From: Bacteroidota bacterium
GTDB lineage: Bacteria; Bacteroidota; Bacteroidia; Flavobacteriales_D; Sanyastnellaceae
Direction: 5' to 3'
Length of the DNA stretch: 35,798 nucleotides
Assembly: GCA_027622975.1 (NCBI GenBank)
Contig: JAQBVN010000024.1
Location: forward strand, 1 to 35,798
Position numbers and translations under genes: made by a program. Each line of letters starts with the position of its first letter. Within the stretch, counting starts at the first letter, position 1. Positions 9,556-17,780 of this stretch are shown here, one piece after another. The notes below the pieces were generated by a model, which had not been told where the DNA came from, did not search any database, and worked only from the letters and a program-made list of their open reading frames with translations.

Positions 9556-10890
9556 GTGAAGCGTGTCCTTGTCATTGCATACTATTGGCCGCCCTCTGGA
9601 GGCGGCGGGGTCCAGCGTTGGCTGAAATTCACGAAATACTTTCCTGAGCATGGTTGGAAGCCGGTGGTGTTTGTGCCCGAGGGGGCGATGTATCCCGTGT
9701 TGGACGCGAGCCTCGAAGCCGATGTAGACGACCGACTGGAGGTTTGGCGTGGGCCCATTGTCGAGCCCGCAGGATGGCTCGATGCCTTGAAAGGTGGGAA
9801 TCCCTCCGGTAGGCTAGGTGCCGCATCCGGAGGGCCGACCACAGAGGGTGACGCCGAAGGAGGGTCATGGCTGAAGTGGGTCAGAGGCAACCTTTTCATT
9901 CCTGACTCGAGGATGCTTTGGATCAAACCCTCGATTCGGCGACTGAAACGACTCCTAGCCCAACATCCGGTCGACGTCATGGTCTCCACGGGTCCCCCTC
10001 ACTCCACGCACATGATTGCCCTCGGCCTAAAACGTGCGTATCCCAACCTACCTTGGGTGGCAGATTTTCGGGACCCGTGGTCAGACATGGACTACCTCGA
10101 GGACTTCCAATTGACAGCCCGCAGCCGCCGAAGGCATTTGGACCTTGAAATGCAGGTTGTCTCAGCCGCCGACCGAATTGTCGTCACAGCTCCGTCGGCC
10201 GCACAATCCGTGACGAAAAAGCCCCTTCCTACCCTCGACTTTGAGGAAGCATTGGCCGGCAAGTGCAACACTGTTTGGATCCCCAACGGATTCGACAGGG
10301 CAGACGGATTCGACAGGGCAGACGGATTCGACGTCACAACTTCACCCTCTGAAGGGCCACTCGTGCTCGGGTTTTTTGGAGCCTTGTACGGCAGCAGGAA
10401 CGCTCCGGGCTTGTGGGAAGCCATCCGCCAATGGAACAGTCAGCGTGAAGCGCGCCCACTCCACATCAAGTTTTACGGCACACTTGACCCATCAGTTGAA
10501 GCAGACATTTCATCCATCCTGCCCGATGAAGCGTGGGCGCGATGCGGCAGCGTCCCCCACGACAGCGTGGCACAACACATGGGAATGTGCCATGGTTTGG
10601 TCATGCTCCAAAACAACAACCCCACGGGGCAACGAACCATTCCTGGAAAGGCTTTCGAGTACTTGGCCGCAGAACGACCTTTGGTGGTTGCTGGGGCTCT
10701 GAATTCTGACTTGGAGAGACTCGTTCAATCGTGGGGATGCGACATGTGCGCCATGGACGACGTGGCTGGTTTCCTTCGCCAATTGGAACGTGTGAGCCTC
10801 GGCCAAACACCCCAAGCTGACAGCCGGATTTTCCAGCGAGATGTGCTGTCGCAGCAATTTGCCCGACTTTTGGACTCTCTCATGTCTTGA
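9556..10890 (+). CDS. GT-B glycosyltransferase (group 1/4-like)
   Basis: 444 residues, GTG start. The N-terminal Rossmann domain begins VLVIAYYWPPSGGGGVQRWLKF, with the Gly-rich loop and 'VQR' typical of GT4-like enzymes that build surface polysaccharides. The C-terminal domain contains LGFFGALYG and PGKAFEYLAAERPLVV, the nucleotide-sugar-binding region. The linker between the lobes carries a small tandem repeat GFDRADGFDRADGFD (residues 245-259), encoded by 18-bp DNA repeats. Donor and acceptor cannot be predicted. It is followed after 41 bp by a UDP-GlcNAc 2-epimerase gene, so a ManNAc-containing glycan is plausible. Confidence 0.88.
   Translation: MKRVLVIAYYWPPSGGGGVQRWLKFTKYFPEHGWKPVVFVPEGAMYPVLDASLEADVDDRLEVWRGPIVEPAGWLDALKGGNPSGRLGAASGGPTTEGDAEGGSWLKWVRGNLFIPDSRMLWIKPSIRRLKRLLAQHPVDVMVSTGPPHSTHMIALGLKRAYPNLPWVADFRDPWSDMDYLEDFQLTARSRRRHLDLEMQVVSAADRIVVTAPSAAQSVTKKPLPTLDFEEALAGKCNTVWIPNGFDRADGFDRADGFDVTTSPSEGPLVLGFFGALYGSRNAPGLWEAIRQWNSQREARPLHIKFYGTLDPSVEADISSILPDEAWARCGSVPHDSVAQHMGMCHGLVMLQNNNPTGQRTIPGKAFEYLAAERPLVVAGALNSDLERLVQSWGCDMCAMDDVAGFLRQLERVSLGQTPQADSRIFQRDVLSQQFARLLDSLMS
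10288..10332 (+). repeat. 18-bp tandem repeat, 2.5 copies, inside the glycosyltransferase gene
   Basis: Two exact copies of GGATTCGACAGGGCAGAC (10288-10305 and 10306-10323) are followed by half a copy (10324-10332). The unit is six codons (GFDRAD), so copy-number changes keep the frame. It lies in the linker between the two GT-B lobes. Confidence 0.95.
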
Positions 10891-10931
10891 CCAAGGGAGC
10901 CTCCCATGAGGAACCCATTGAACTCCAACCC

Positions 10932-12029
10932 ATGCACCTCCTGATTGTCATCGGAACCCGTCCCAATTTCATCAAAGTCACCCAATTCAGGAAGGTGATG
11001 GAGGCCCGTGGCTGGGGGAAACTCACCTTGGTTCATACGGGACAGCATTACGACCGAGCCATGAGCGAGGTTTTTTTTGATCAGTTCAACCTGAGGCCAG
11101 ACCATGTCCTTCACCTTCATCATGGCTCGGCGGGTATGCAGTTTGCCCACATGGTTCAGCAGCTCGTCACCTTGATGGAACAGGAACAACCTGATTTTGT
11201 GTTGGTGCCTGGAGATGTCAACAGCACACTTGCGGGCGCCTTGGCTGCACAACGTTTGGGCATCCCAGTGGGACATCTCGAGGCAGGACTCAGAAGCTTC
11301 GACCGAACCATGCCAGAGGAGATCAATCGGGTGTTGGTGGACCAACTTTGCAGTCACCATTTCATCACGGAGGCTTCCGGCCTTCATCACCTCGAAGAAG
11401 AAGGTTTGGTGTTTGATTCTGCGAAGAGCAACCTTCACATGGTAGGCAACACGATGATCGACACCCTTGTCCATTTTGCACCTCAAATCGCAGCGAGTTC
11501 CATTCTGGAAGACCTTGGGCTTCACGAAGGTGATTCCTTCCACCTCATCACCATGCACCGCCCTGCAACGGTGGATCAGCGGGAAGGCTGCCAATTCATC
11601 GTGGACCTGTTGCAGGCTTTGAAAACGCGTGGTGCCGTGGTGTTCCCCATTCATCCAAGGACCCAAAAGAACATGGAGGCTTTTGGGCTGGGGGAAGCTC
11701 TGGACAAATCGGGGTGCCTCATGACTCCGCCGCTTGACTATTTCGCCTTCCAAAAACTGATTTCGTCCGCCCGAGCCATCGTCACAGACTCCGGTGGAAT
11801 TCAGGAAGAATCGACGTTTCAAGGGGTTCCATGCGTCACCCTTCGGCCCAACACGGAGCGTCCCATCACTTTGGACATGGGAACCAACCAATTGCTCGGA
11901 GAGTTTGATGTGGACAGGGTCTTGCACGCCCTTGACAACCCTCGGTTTGGACAGATTCCCCCGAAGTGGGATGGGAAGGCCACTGAACGCGTCATCGACG
12001 TGCTTCAAGGACTTCATGTGCGCGCCTGA
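10932..12029 (+). CDS. wecB: UDP-N-acetylglucosamine 2-epimerase (non-hydrolysing)
   Basis: 365 residues from ATG 10932, which places the family's N-terminal signature at the start (MHLLIVIGTRPNFIK). The frame also reads from a TTG at 10887 that overlaps the stop of the preceding gene, but those extra residues are not family-like. Motifs for the reversible conversion of UDP-GlcNAc to UDP-ManNAc are present: PGDVNSTLAG (Asp), GHLEAGLRSFDRTMPEEINR (Glu residues), TMHRPATVD (His) and TDSGGIQEES. The enzyme is cytoplasmic. It is likely co-transcribed with the glycosyltransferase. Three 17-bp repeats follow immediately after the stop codon. Confidence 0.95.
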   Translation: MHLLIVIGTRPNFIKVTQFRKVMEARGWGKLTLVHTGQHYDRAMSEVFFDQFNLRPDHVLHLHHGSAGMQFAHMVQQLVTLMEQEQPDFVLVPGDVNSTLAGALAAQRLGIPVGHLEAGLRSFDRTMPEEINRVLVDQLCSHHFITEASGLHHLEEEGLVFDSAKSNLHMVGNTMIDTLVHFAPQIAASSILEDLGLHEGDSFHLITMHRPATVDQREGCQFIVDLLQALKTRGAVVFPIHPRTQKNMEAFGLGEALDKSGCLMTPPLDYFAFQKLISSARAIVTDSGGIQEESTFQGVPCVTLRPNTERPITLDMGTNQLLGEFDVDRVLHALDNPRFGQIPPKWDGKATERVIDVLQGLHVRA

Positions 12030-12078
12030 GCGTGCTCCACGCATGAGTGTACTCCACCCATGAGCATGCTCCACGCCT
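12028..12078 (+). repeat. Three 17-bp tandem repeats at the wecB stop codon
   Basis: Units at 12028-12044, 12045-12061 and 12062-12078 follow the pattern GAGYRTRCTCCACSCMT and differ at only a few positions. The first overlaps the TGA stop and itself forms a small hairpin (GCGTG-CTC-CACGC). The remaining bases to the next gene at 12143 show nothing recognisable. Confidence 0.85.
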
Positions 12079-12142
12079 GACCAATCGGGCGACCAAAGCC
12101 TGAATTCATCGCATAGAGCCGCAGGCAAAGCCTACGCCAGAA

Positions 12143-13069
12143 TCAAGAACCAGGCTCCTCCCTCAACATAGCCAAGAACGCATCATCGCCGTGCACTTCT
12201 GCCTCGCCAGCCTCCAAAAATCCTCGGAGGAACCTCGCAAGAGGCTTGTAATCAGCCACCGGTCCCTCCATGCAGTAGAGGTCTCCGTGTTTGGCCTTTT
12301 TCAAATAGGGAACACTCAACGGATATTCAGACCGCAGAAACAGCGCCGCACGCATGGAAAGGTGAAGATGCACGTGCCCGAGCGGTTGCCCTTCCTTCAT
12401 CGCAAATCCAAACATGTCTGGAATTTGAGCTTGGTGATAGGTGCTGTGCTTGATTCTCTCCTCGAGAACTTCTACCGATGTGATGCGATCAATGCGATAG
12501 AACTTGCTGCGTGATGATTCAATCTCATAAGCCGACAGGAAGGAGTAGTTGGCCACAAACTCAATGGGCTCAACCAACCTGTCAGAAGTCGTGCCGCTGT
12601 GGGCAGAATGGTAGCCAATCAATCGAATTTGGCAGCCGCGTTGCATGGCCTCTGCAAGACGGGCCATCGTTTGGGCATACCCCGCATCCAACAGCGCATC
12701 CGCAACCGCCAAGTCATCACTGAACAAGTCGAGTTTTCGCAAGATTGAAGAGCACAAGGGATGATTTTGGAATTGAGCAGCCAAGACCTCTCGCAAAAAC
12801 ACCGCCTCTTGGTCTGTGAATGACTCCTTCAAGTCACTCCCTGTGATGAAAATATGCCCCCTGGCATTGCGCTCCAAGGTGAATCCTAGGGTTTCAATCA
12901 GGTTGAAATAGCGGTACACCGACCGAACACTCACACCCACACAATCAGCCAATTCCTCCTTGGTTCGACGTGGAATCCTCTTCATCAATTTGATGAGCTT
13001 GAAGATTCGTTCAACACTTGTTTGATTGAAGTCTTCCTTCGTCGAGCGGTTTCTTCCTTGTCTAGCCAT
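12143..13069 (-). CDS. HTH transcriptional regulator with WYL-like domain
   Basis: 308 residues. An N-terminal HTH lies at about 15-75: RIFKLIKLMKRIPRRTKEELADCVGVSVRSVYRYFNLIETLG, the DeoR/HTH_11 type found in WYL regulators. A WYL-like Sm-fold follows at about 125-220 (IRLIGYHSAHSGTTSDRLVEP, then FVANYSFLSAYEIES), in which the namesake W-Y-L triplet is degenerate (NYSFLSAY). A C-terminal WCX-like extension begins near HVHLHLSMRAALFL. WYL proteins sense nucleic acids or nucleotides and often regulate DNA damage or defence loci. Its target here is unknown. ATG at 13069 was preferred over the TTG at 13081. It is convergent with wecB. Confidence 0.85.
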   Translation of the reverse strand: MARQGRNRSTKEDFNQTSVERIFKLIKLMKRIPRRTKEELADCVGVSVRSVYRYFNLIETLGFTLERNARGHIFITGSDLKESFTDQEAVFLREVLAAQFQNHPLCSSILRKLDLFSDDLAVADALLDAGYAQTMARLAEAMQRGCQIRLIGYHSAHSGTTSDRLVEPIEFVANYSFLSAYEIESSRSKFYRIDRITSVEVLEERIKHSTYHQAQIPDMFGFAMKEGQPLGHVHLHLSMRAALFLRSEYPLSVPYLKKAKHGDLYCMEGPVADYKPLARFLRGFLEAGEAEVHGDDAFLAMLREEPGS

Positions 13070-13139
13070 CGTTGCCGACAAAGCAACAGGAATTCATTTC
13101 GTGGTTGCAAATTTTTGACTCTATGTGGCAAAAAATATT

Positions 13140-13246
13140 TCGACATTCACGATGAGAGGGTTTGGACGGGCCGCGAGGTCCGTTGCATCCTAGCAATCTC
13201 ACTTGGGGGGTCATGGTACGCATGTTCGTACGGCCCCCTTTTTTTT
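13140..13246 (+). ncRNA. Candidate small RNA ending in an intrinsic terminator
   Basis: The 266-bp gap between the divergent WYL gene and the next gene's 3' end holds no protein-like ORF. It contains a plus-strand intrinsic terminator (13206-13246) with no plus-strand gene before it. Upstream lie short potential stems: GGAC/GTCC around 13164-13181 and TTGC/GCAA around 13183-13196. The 5' boundary is a guess; no good promoter was found (only a weak TTTTTG at 13112-13117). It does not match SRP RNA, tmRNA or 6S features that I know. Confidence 0.35.
13206..13246 (+). terminator. Orphan intrinsic terminator
   Basis: GGGGG (13206-13210) pairs with CCCCC (13234-13238) and GTACG (13216-13220) with CGTAC (13227-13231), giving a two-part stem with an internal loop. 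Eight T follow directly (13239-13246). It is oriented to stop plus-strand transcripts, though both neighbouring genes lie on the minus strand. Confidence 0.7.
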
Positions 13247-13335
13247 GCGCATAAACTCCTCGTCCATGAGGCCGTCGAGAAACATCACGAGAGCTCGCGC
13301 TTGATCTCACACCGAGTACAAGCGGGACAGCCAAT

Positions 13336-14850
13336 TCATTCGGAGGCCATCACATGCAGCACCCCCGTCAACACCGCAGGAGCCTGCCCTTCGTATGGAA
13401 TCGCCTGCCCTTGGGCGTTGAGCAACACAAGAGGCACGTCAAGAACAGGAATGGTCACGACGTAATGGTACGCACCCGCGGGCGCTCCATCGGCCTTCGG
13501 GTCCCAGCCCGAACTGTTTTGAAATTGATTGTTTTCGTACACAAGCCCACCCCATCGGTTGAAGATTTGGGCCGTGGCTTGACCAAACGCTTCAAGCCCA
13601 TCGACCTGAAATCTGTCATTGGTCCCTTGTGTGTCATAAGGCGAGATCACGTTGGGAATCAACACATGGCATGTTTCTGAAACCACCCAAAAGGACCCAA
13701 CGGCATCATAGCAGTCCGGGTCTGTCGAGAGCTGCACGGTGTAGAGCCCGGGTTGATCCACCAGGATGGCATGATTGAATCCAAGCGTGTCCAGGTCTGC
13801 GCCACCGCCACCATCCCATGTCCAGAGGTATTGAATGAAGTCGCCTTCCGGTTGTGAGACCACGGTGTTGGCATTCAGAGTCAATTGTTCACCCACGCAA
13901 ATCACAACTTCCACTTCATCCCAACCCACGGGCGGAGCGGTGACCACCACGTCGACCTCGAGCATTCCTGTCCCGGCATTGCCACATGGATCCTCCACAA
14001 ACAGAGAATTGTCAGTGATTTCGAGGGTGTATGTTCCCGACTCGGTCACGGGATTGGGCAAGGTCAGGGTGAAGCTGTCCGAGGTGTTTCCTCCTTGGTT
14101 GGCGGATACCCCACCCACCGGAATCCCGACGCCATTGGGATCCGTGAGCACAAAATCGCCCGGTTCTACCGTACCCACCACGATGGGTTCTGAAAAGGTC
14201 ACGACAAAATCTTGCACGTCACAATCCGTCTGCAACCCCACCATTTCAGGAGCATCTTGGTCGTAAAGCACAGCTGTGGACTGGCCAAAATCAATGGTGT
14301 ACCCATTGAGGCTGTTGCTCCAATTCATCACGACCAAGGCATAACTCGACCCTTGGGTCACTGGCAAGTCTGCATTGAAGGGCGGTCCATTCAAATCTCC
14401 AGGACCGTTGGAGGTTCCCGTCCCTCCATTCGCCGTGCTGATTCCCGTGGCCCCATTGGCTCCGAGCACCCCATAGCTGTTGCAGCCCACCTCCCACGAA
14501 GTGGCCCCCAAGCCGACACCAATGCCGGCACAACCTCCTTCGCTGATGTCAAACAACCCCCAGTCATAATCATCCATGGGGTCCAATGGATCCAGCACAA
14601 AGCTCAGCAACCCGTCCTCATACACCGTGAACGTGTACCACATGCTGCTCTGCTCGAGGTTTTGGTTGCATGCTCCGGTGTATTCGTACACAGCCCCCGT
14701 GTTAAACGATGCCTCCGTCTCAGAATAGACATCTCCGCACAGCACAATCGCTCCCTCACAATCGCTTGGGCTTTGGGCGTTCATGGATTGGGCTGAAGTC
14801 CAAAAAATAGCTGCCAGAAGGACAGCTGATGTCCGGATTCTATGAGGCAT
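13336..14850 (-). CDS. T9SS type B (gliding-motility C-terminal) secreted protein
   Basis: 504 residues from ATG 14850; the frame also opens from a TTG at 14886. A Sec signal peptide (to about 25, SMNA-Q) is followed by a CUB/PKD-like region beginning DCEGAIVLCGDVYSETEASF. An Ig-like domain (about 205-320) with the pattern 'F-V-V-T-F-S-E-P-I' resembles bacterial Ig repeats. After a CxxG/PKD-like segment, the last 85 residues form a type B sorting domain: NVISPYDTQGTNDRFQVDGLEAF, then IFNRWGGLVYENNQF, then GAPAGAYHYVV. This tail is the T9SS export and surface-attachment signal common to gliding Bacteroidota. A surface adhesin role is likely. The gene stands alone on the minus strand. Confidence 0.9.
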   Translation of the reverse strand: MPHRIRTSAVLLAAIFWTSAQSMNAQSPSDCEGAIVLCGDVYSETEASFNTGAVYEYTGACNQNLEQSSMWYTFTVYEDGLLSFVLDPLDPMDDYDWGLFDISEGGCAGIGVGLGATSWEVGCNSYGVLGANGATGISTANGGTGTSNGPGDLNGPPFNADLPVTQGSSYALVVMNWSNSLNGYTIDFGQSTAVLYDQDAPEMVGLQTDCDVQDFVVTFSEPIVVGTVEPGDFVLTDPNGVGIPVGGVSANQGGNTSDSFTLTLPNPVTESGTYTLEITDNSLFVEDPCGNAGTGMLEVDVVVTAPPVGWDEVEVVICVGEQLTLNANTVVSQPEGDFIQYLWTWDGGGGADLDTLGFNHAILVDQPGLYTVQLSTDPDCYDAVGSFWVVSETCHVLIPNVISPYDTQGTNDRFQVDGLEAFGQATAQIFNRWGGLVYENNQFQNSSGWDPKADGAPAGAYHYVVTIPVLDVPLVLLNAQGQAIPYEGQAPAVLTGVLHVMASE

Positions 14851-15029
14851 GAGGAGCAAGTCTTTGGTTTGAAGGGTGTTGACCAAACCCTAAGGTCGCA
14901 CTTTTCTCCGACTTCTCCAACCAGCCACCTCCGGCTTCCACCCATTCCCCAGGCAGGGCCTTTTACTGACCAACACTCACATTTTATAGCCGAAAACGAA
15001 ATTTTCACACCCCAAAATGTTGTTTGGTA

Positions 15030-15060
15030 TTGTGAATCTCATTTACTTCGTGTATATTTT
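15030..15060 (+). promoter_or_regulatory. Probable promoter of the 766-aa surface protein gene
   Basis: TTG (15030-15032), a 20-nt spacer, then TATATTTT (15053-15060; last base differs from TAnnTTTG). It lies in an AT-rich part of the 239-bp gap after 14850 and 30 nt before the ATG at 15090. The rest of that gap shows nothing else. Confidence 0.45.
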
Positions 15061-15089
15061 ACACTGTTCAATATGTGAATCAATCAACA

Positions 15090-17390
15090 ATGAGACGTAT
15101 CGCATTCACACTCGCAGTAGCTGCAATTCATGGCATCGTGATGGGCCAAACTGATTTCAATGTCATCCTTGCCGAAGACGAAGCAAGCACTTATGACGGG
15201 AGTTTTGTAAATGGTAGCGACCATGGGGACGGTTTTGGGGCTTGGATCATCAGCAACAGCTCTTCAGGCACGTTCACTGGAAGCCCTTTTAACGATGGGA
15301 TGGGGACAGGTGGCATCGGCACGACTGCCTTTGGGTTTTATGCAACTAGTTCTGGTTACCTGAATGCAACTCGACCGTTCGACGCTCCTATGGAAGTGGG
15401 TGATCAACTATCCTTTTATTGGGCGATGAATTGGGATGCCAATGGCGGGTATAAAGGAATTGATCTCATGAAATCCGACGGAACGCCCATATTCAACGTC
15501 ATCAACTCGTTGGGATCCACAATCCAAATCAACGGGGAGAATGCTGATACAGGATACGGAACAACTCCAATGCTTTTCACCATGACAAGAACCTCCACAG
15601 GATACGATGTCACAATGACAAGCCGTTCAGGTGGCTCTGATTACTCGGGATCCGTGATTTCTTCGGATGCGGTTGACAGAGTCAACGTTTTTATCGGAGA
15701 CCAAAACGATGGCAGCGGCCAACGAAACATCTACTTCAATCATTTCAAAATCACCCGGAACCAACTGTCTACGGACGCAACCTATGACAATGTGGATATC
15801 GAATTGGGGGAATCTTTAACCATTCCGTCAGGCGTCATCCTTGACATCAATGATGTACTCACTATCGATGGTGACTTGGTGAACAACGGCACGATTCGAT
15901 TGAATTCGGACGCCAGTGGAACGGCGTGTGTGGGTGCAATTTCAACAGGTTCTGTATCAGGTTCTGGAACTTTTATCTTCGAGCGCTACGTGCCGGACAA
16001 CGCGAACGATGAAACGTCTTTCGTGAACTTGAGCTCGCACGTCGCTGGAATCAATGCGAGCAATTGGACAGACGCCGGGGCGAATTACATCTTCGAATAC
16101 GACGAGACAAACACCGGCGGATTGAATGACGGCTGGGTCGCCACAACTGGCGTACTGACGGTCGGCAAGGGATACATGGCTCAATTTCCCGGGACCGCTG
16201 CGATCACTTTGAGCTACACAGGCGCGTTGACCAGCGGCGATCAAACAATTCCTGCCACGTACACCTCATCGGGCACCGCGTCGAACGATGGATGGAATTT
16301 GATTGGCAACCCCTACCCCTGTGCTGTGGGTTTCGGAAATTTGTCTTGGACTGGGAACACTCCCGGTGGTTACTATGTGTGGGACGAGGACGCTGGAGGA
16401 TACAATGGCAGTGCATACACCGTCGGGACAATTGCAGTGGGGCAGTCGTTTTGGGTTCAAGTGACCGCAGATGCAGAGGTCACCTTCCAAGAAGCTGACA
16501 AAGTCACCGGTTCCGATCCTTTCGTTCGAAGCGCCTTGGATCCGATCGTGTTTGGATTGAGGGCGACCGAGGAGAGCGGAAAGTGGTCGCGCGCGATTCG
16601 GTCTTTGGACCTGAATGCCACGGAGGCCTTTGAGTTTGGACATGACATGAGGACCCTGGGAGATCCTACAGAGGAAAGCCGGGTGATGGTTTGGTTTGAA
16701 ACGTCCGACGACCAATCGGTCTCCATCCATGCAACGCATCCTTCAGACATCGGGCCTGTGATCGTGCACCTCTTCGCTGTGGAAGGAGGTGACGTGGTGC
16801 TGGAACTGGACCCATCCATGGAGGTGCCTGAAGGACTGTGTCTGACACTCGAAGACACCGACACTGGTGCCGTGTATGATTTGACCTCAGAAGAAGTGGC
16901 CACGGTCACGGTCCAAGCCGGAACTGTCTACAATGATCGCTTCGTCTTGCATACCGCAATCACCCCCGCACCCGAGGTCACCCCTACATGGTGCCACCAA
17001 GGCATCGTGAACATGGGTCTGGATGGATCTGATCTGCCCTCGTGGAATGTGGAGTGGAATGGCATGGGACAATCCGGTCCGGTCGATGGAGACATGATTT
17101 CTGGTTTGCTGCCTGGCACGTACACCCTCACTTGGGACCAAAATGGCATGTGTGCTGGTCAAGCAGAGCTTGAAGTGCTGCAACCCTGCATGGGAGACTT
17201 CAACACTGACGGACACCGCGGCACCGGCGACTTGCTGATGTTGGTGGCACATATGTCTTTGAATGCGAATGATGCTGCCAACGCAGAAGTGTTGGCCGTT
17301 CACGACTGCAACTGCGATGGTGCACTCGGCGTACACGACGTGTTGACCTTCCTGACTGCTTTTGGTTCCAGCTGTTACACAATCGAATGA
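15090..17390 (+). CDS. Large secreted surface protein with dockerin-like C-terminus
   Basis: 766 residues. A signal peptide (MRRIAFTLAVAAIHGIVMG-Q) is followed by a beta-sandwich-like N-terminal domain (to about 230). Next come a short beta-helix-like stretch (LTIPSGVILDINDVLTIDGDLVNNGTI, about 248-275) and a region rich in W-N-L-I-G-N-P-Y-P, typical of Bacteroidota T9SS-linked proteins. The C-terminus (about 705-766) carries two dockerin-like calcium loops (GDFNTDGHRGTGDLLMLV and CNCDGALGVHDVLTFL) and ends near a Cys, much like the protein at 209-1954. No type A or B sorting tail is seen. ATG 15090 was preferred to GTG 15075 because it starts the signal peptide. The first half of the gene is visibly more AT-rich than the second. 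The next gene starts 3 bp after the stop codon. Confidence 0.82.
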   Translation: MRRIAFTLAVAAIHGIVMGQTDFNVILAEDEASTYDGSFVNGSDHGDGFGAWIISNSSSGTFTGSPFNDGMGTGGIGTTAFGFYATSSGYLNATRPFDAPMEVGDQLSFYWAMNWDANGGYKGIDLMKSDGTPIFNVINSLGSTIQINGENADTGYGTTPMLFTMTRTSTGYDVTMTSRSGGSDYSGSVISSDAVDRVNVFIGDQNDGSGQRNIYFNHFKITRNQLSTDATYDNVDIELGESLTIPSGVILDINDVLTIDGDLVNNGTIRLNSDASGTACVGAISTGSVSGSGTFIFERYVPDNANDETSFVNLSSHVAGINASNWTDAGANYIFEYDETNTGGLNDGWVATTGVLTVGKGYMAQFPGTAAITLSYTGALTSGDQTIPATYTSSGTASNDGWNLIGNPYPCAVGFGNLSWTGNTPGGYYVWDEDAGGYNGSAYTVGTIAVGQSFWVQVTADAEVTFQEADKVTGSDPFVRSALDPIVFGLRATEESGKWSRAIRSLDLNATEAFEFGHDMRTLGDPTEESRVMVWFETSDDQSVSIHATHPSDIGPVIVHLFAVEGGDVVLELDPSMEVPEGLCLTLEDTDTGAVYDLTSEEVATVTVQAGTVYNDRFVLHTAITPAPEVTPTWCHQGIVNMGLDGSDLPSWNVEWNGMGQSGPVDGDMISGLLPGTYTLTWDQNGMCAGQAELEVLQPCMGDFNTDGHRGTGDLLMLVAHMSLNANDAANAEVLAVHDCNCDGALGVHDVLTFLTAFGSSCYTIE

Positions 17391-17393
17391 GCC

Positions 17394-17768
17394 ATGAATT
17401 TAACAATGAACCCCCTTCCTACTCTGAGCACAGGACTCTTGACATGGGTCTTGGTGATGAGCTTTTGTGGTTTCTTCCATGTGAACTCCCAAGCCCAAAC
17501 ATCATCTGACAGCCAAGGATGGTCGACGTATCAGCCAACCTCAGTCGGGCATTCCTGGGAGCCCAATGGGTTTCAAGGAACAAGCTTCGATTTGAAGTTT
17601 TCGAGTGAATGGAACCAACCCATACCGCAATCCATGATGCCGCCTGACCCCAACTCTCAAATTCCCTTGACGGGCTTTGACTACATGTTGATGGCGTCTT
17701 TCGCCTTTGGGGTGTGGTGGATCGTGCGTCAACGAGGTTTGGCCGCCCCGATGGGGTCAACCAACTGA
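17394..17768 (+). CDS. Small secreted protein with exosortase-like C-terminal sorting signal
   Basis: 124 residues. A signal peptide (about 1-34, ending NSQA-Q) is followed by some 55 polar residues rich in Ser, Pro and Trp with no known fold. The C-terminal tail is tripartite: Ile90-Pro-Leu-Thr-Gly94, a hydrophobic helix (about 95-111, FDYMLMASFAFGVWWIV) and a basic end (RQR, 112-114). This is the architecture of exosortase/archaeosortase substrates, and resembles Bacteroidota PID-CTERM tails (short Pro-containing motif, helix, basic cluster). The gene begins 3 bp after the 766-aa surface protein and converges, 12 bp apart, with the exosortase partner genes. Assignment as substrate is inference from tail shape and location. 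A second in-frame ATG lies at 17406. Confidence 0.65.
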   Translation: MNLTMNPLPTLSTGLLTWVLVMSFCGFFHVNSQAQTSSDSQGWSTYQPTSVGHSWEPNGFQGTSFDLKFSSEWNQPIPQSMMPPDPNSQIPLTGFDYMLMASFAFGVWWIVRQRGLAAPMGSTN

Positions 17769-17780
17769 TTGACCCCTGGT

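Noticed and set aside
12028..12078. CRISPR-like array
   Set aside because: Units are directly adjacent with no spacers, only three copies, and no cas genes are present.
10725..12128. Minus-strand ORF of 467 aa across wecB
   Set aside because: Shadow of the UDP-GlcNAc 2-epimerase, whose motifs are unmistakable.
13062..13334. 90-aa minus-strand ORF in the gap upstream of the WYL gene
   Set aside because: Translation is unremarkable and runs through the orphan terminator hairpin; no signal, motif or start context.
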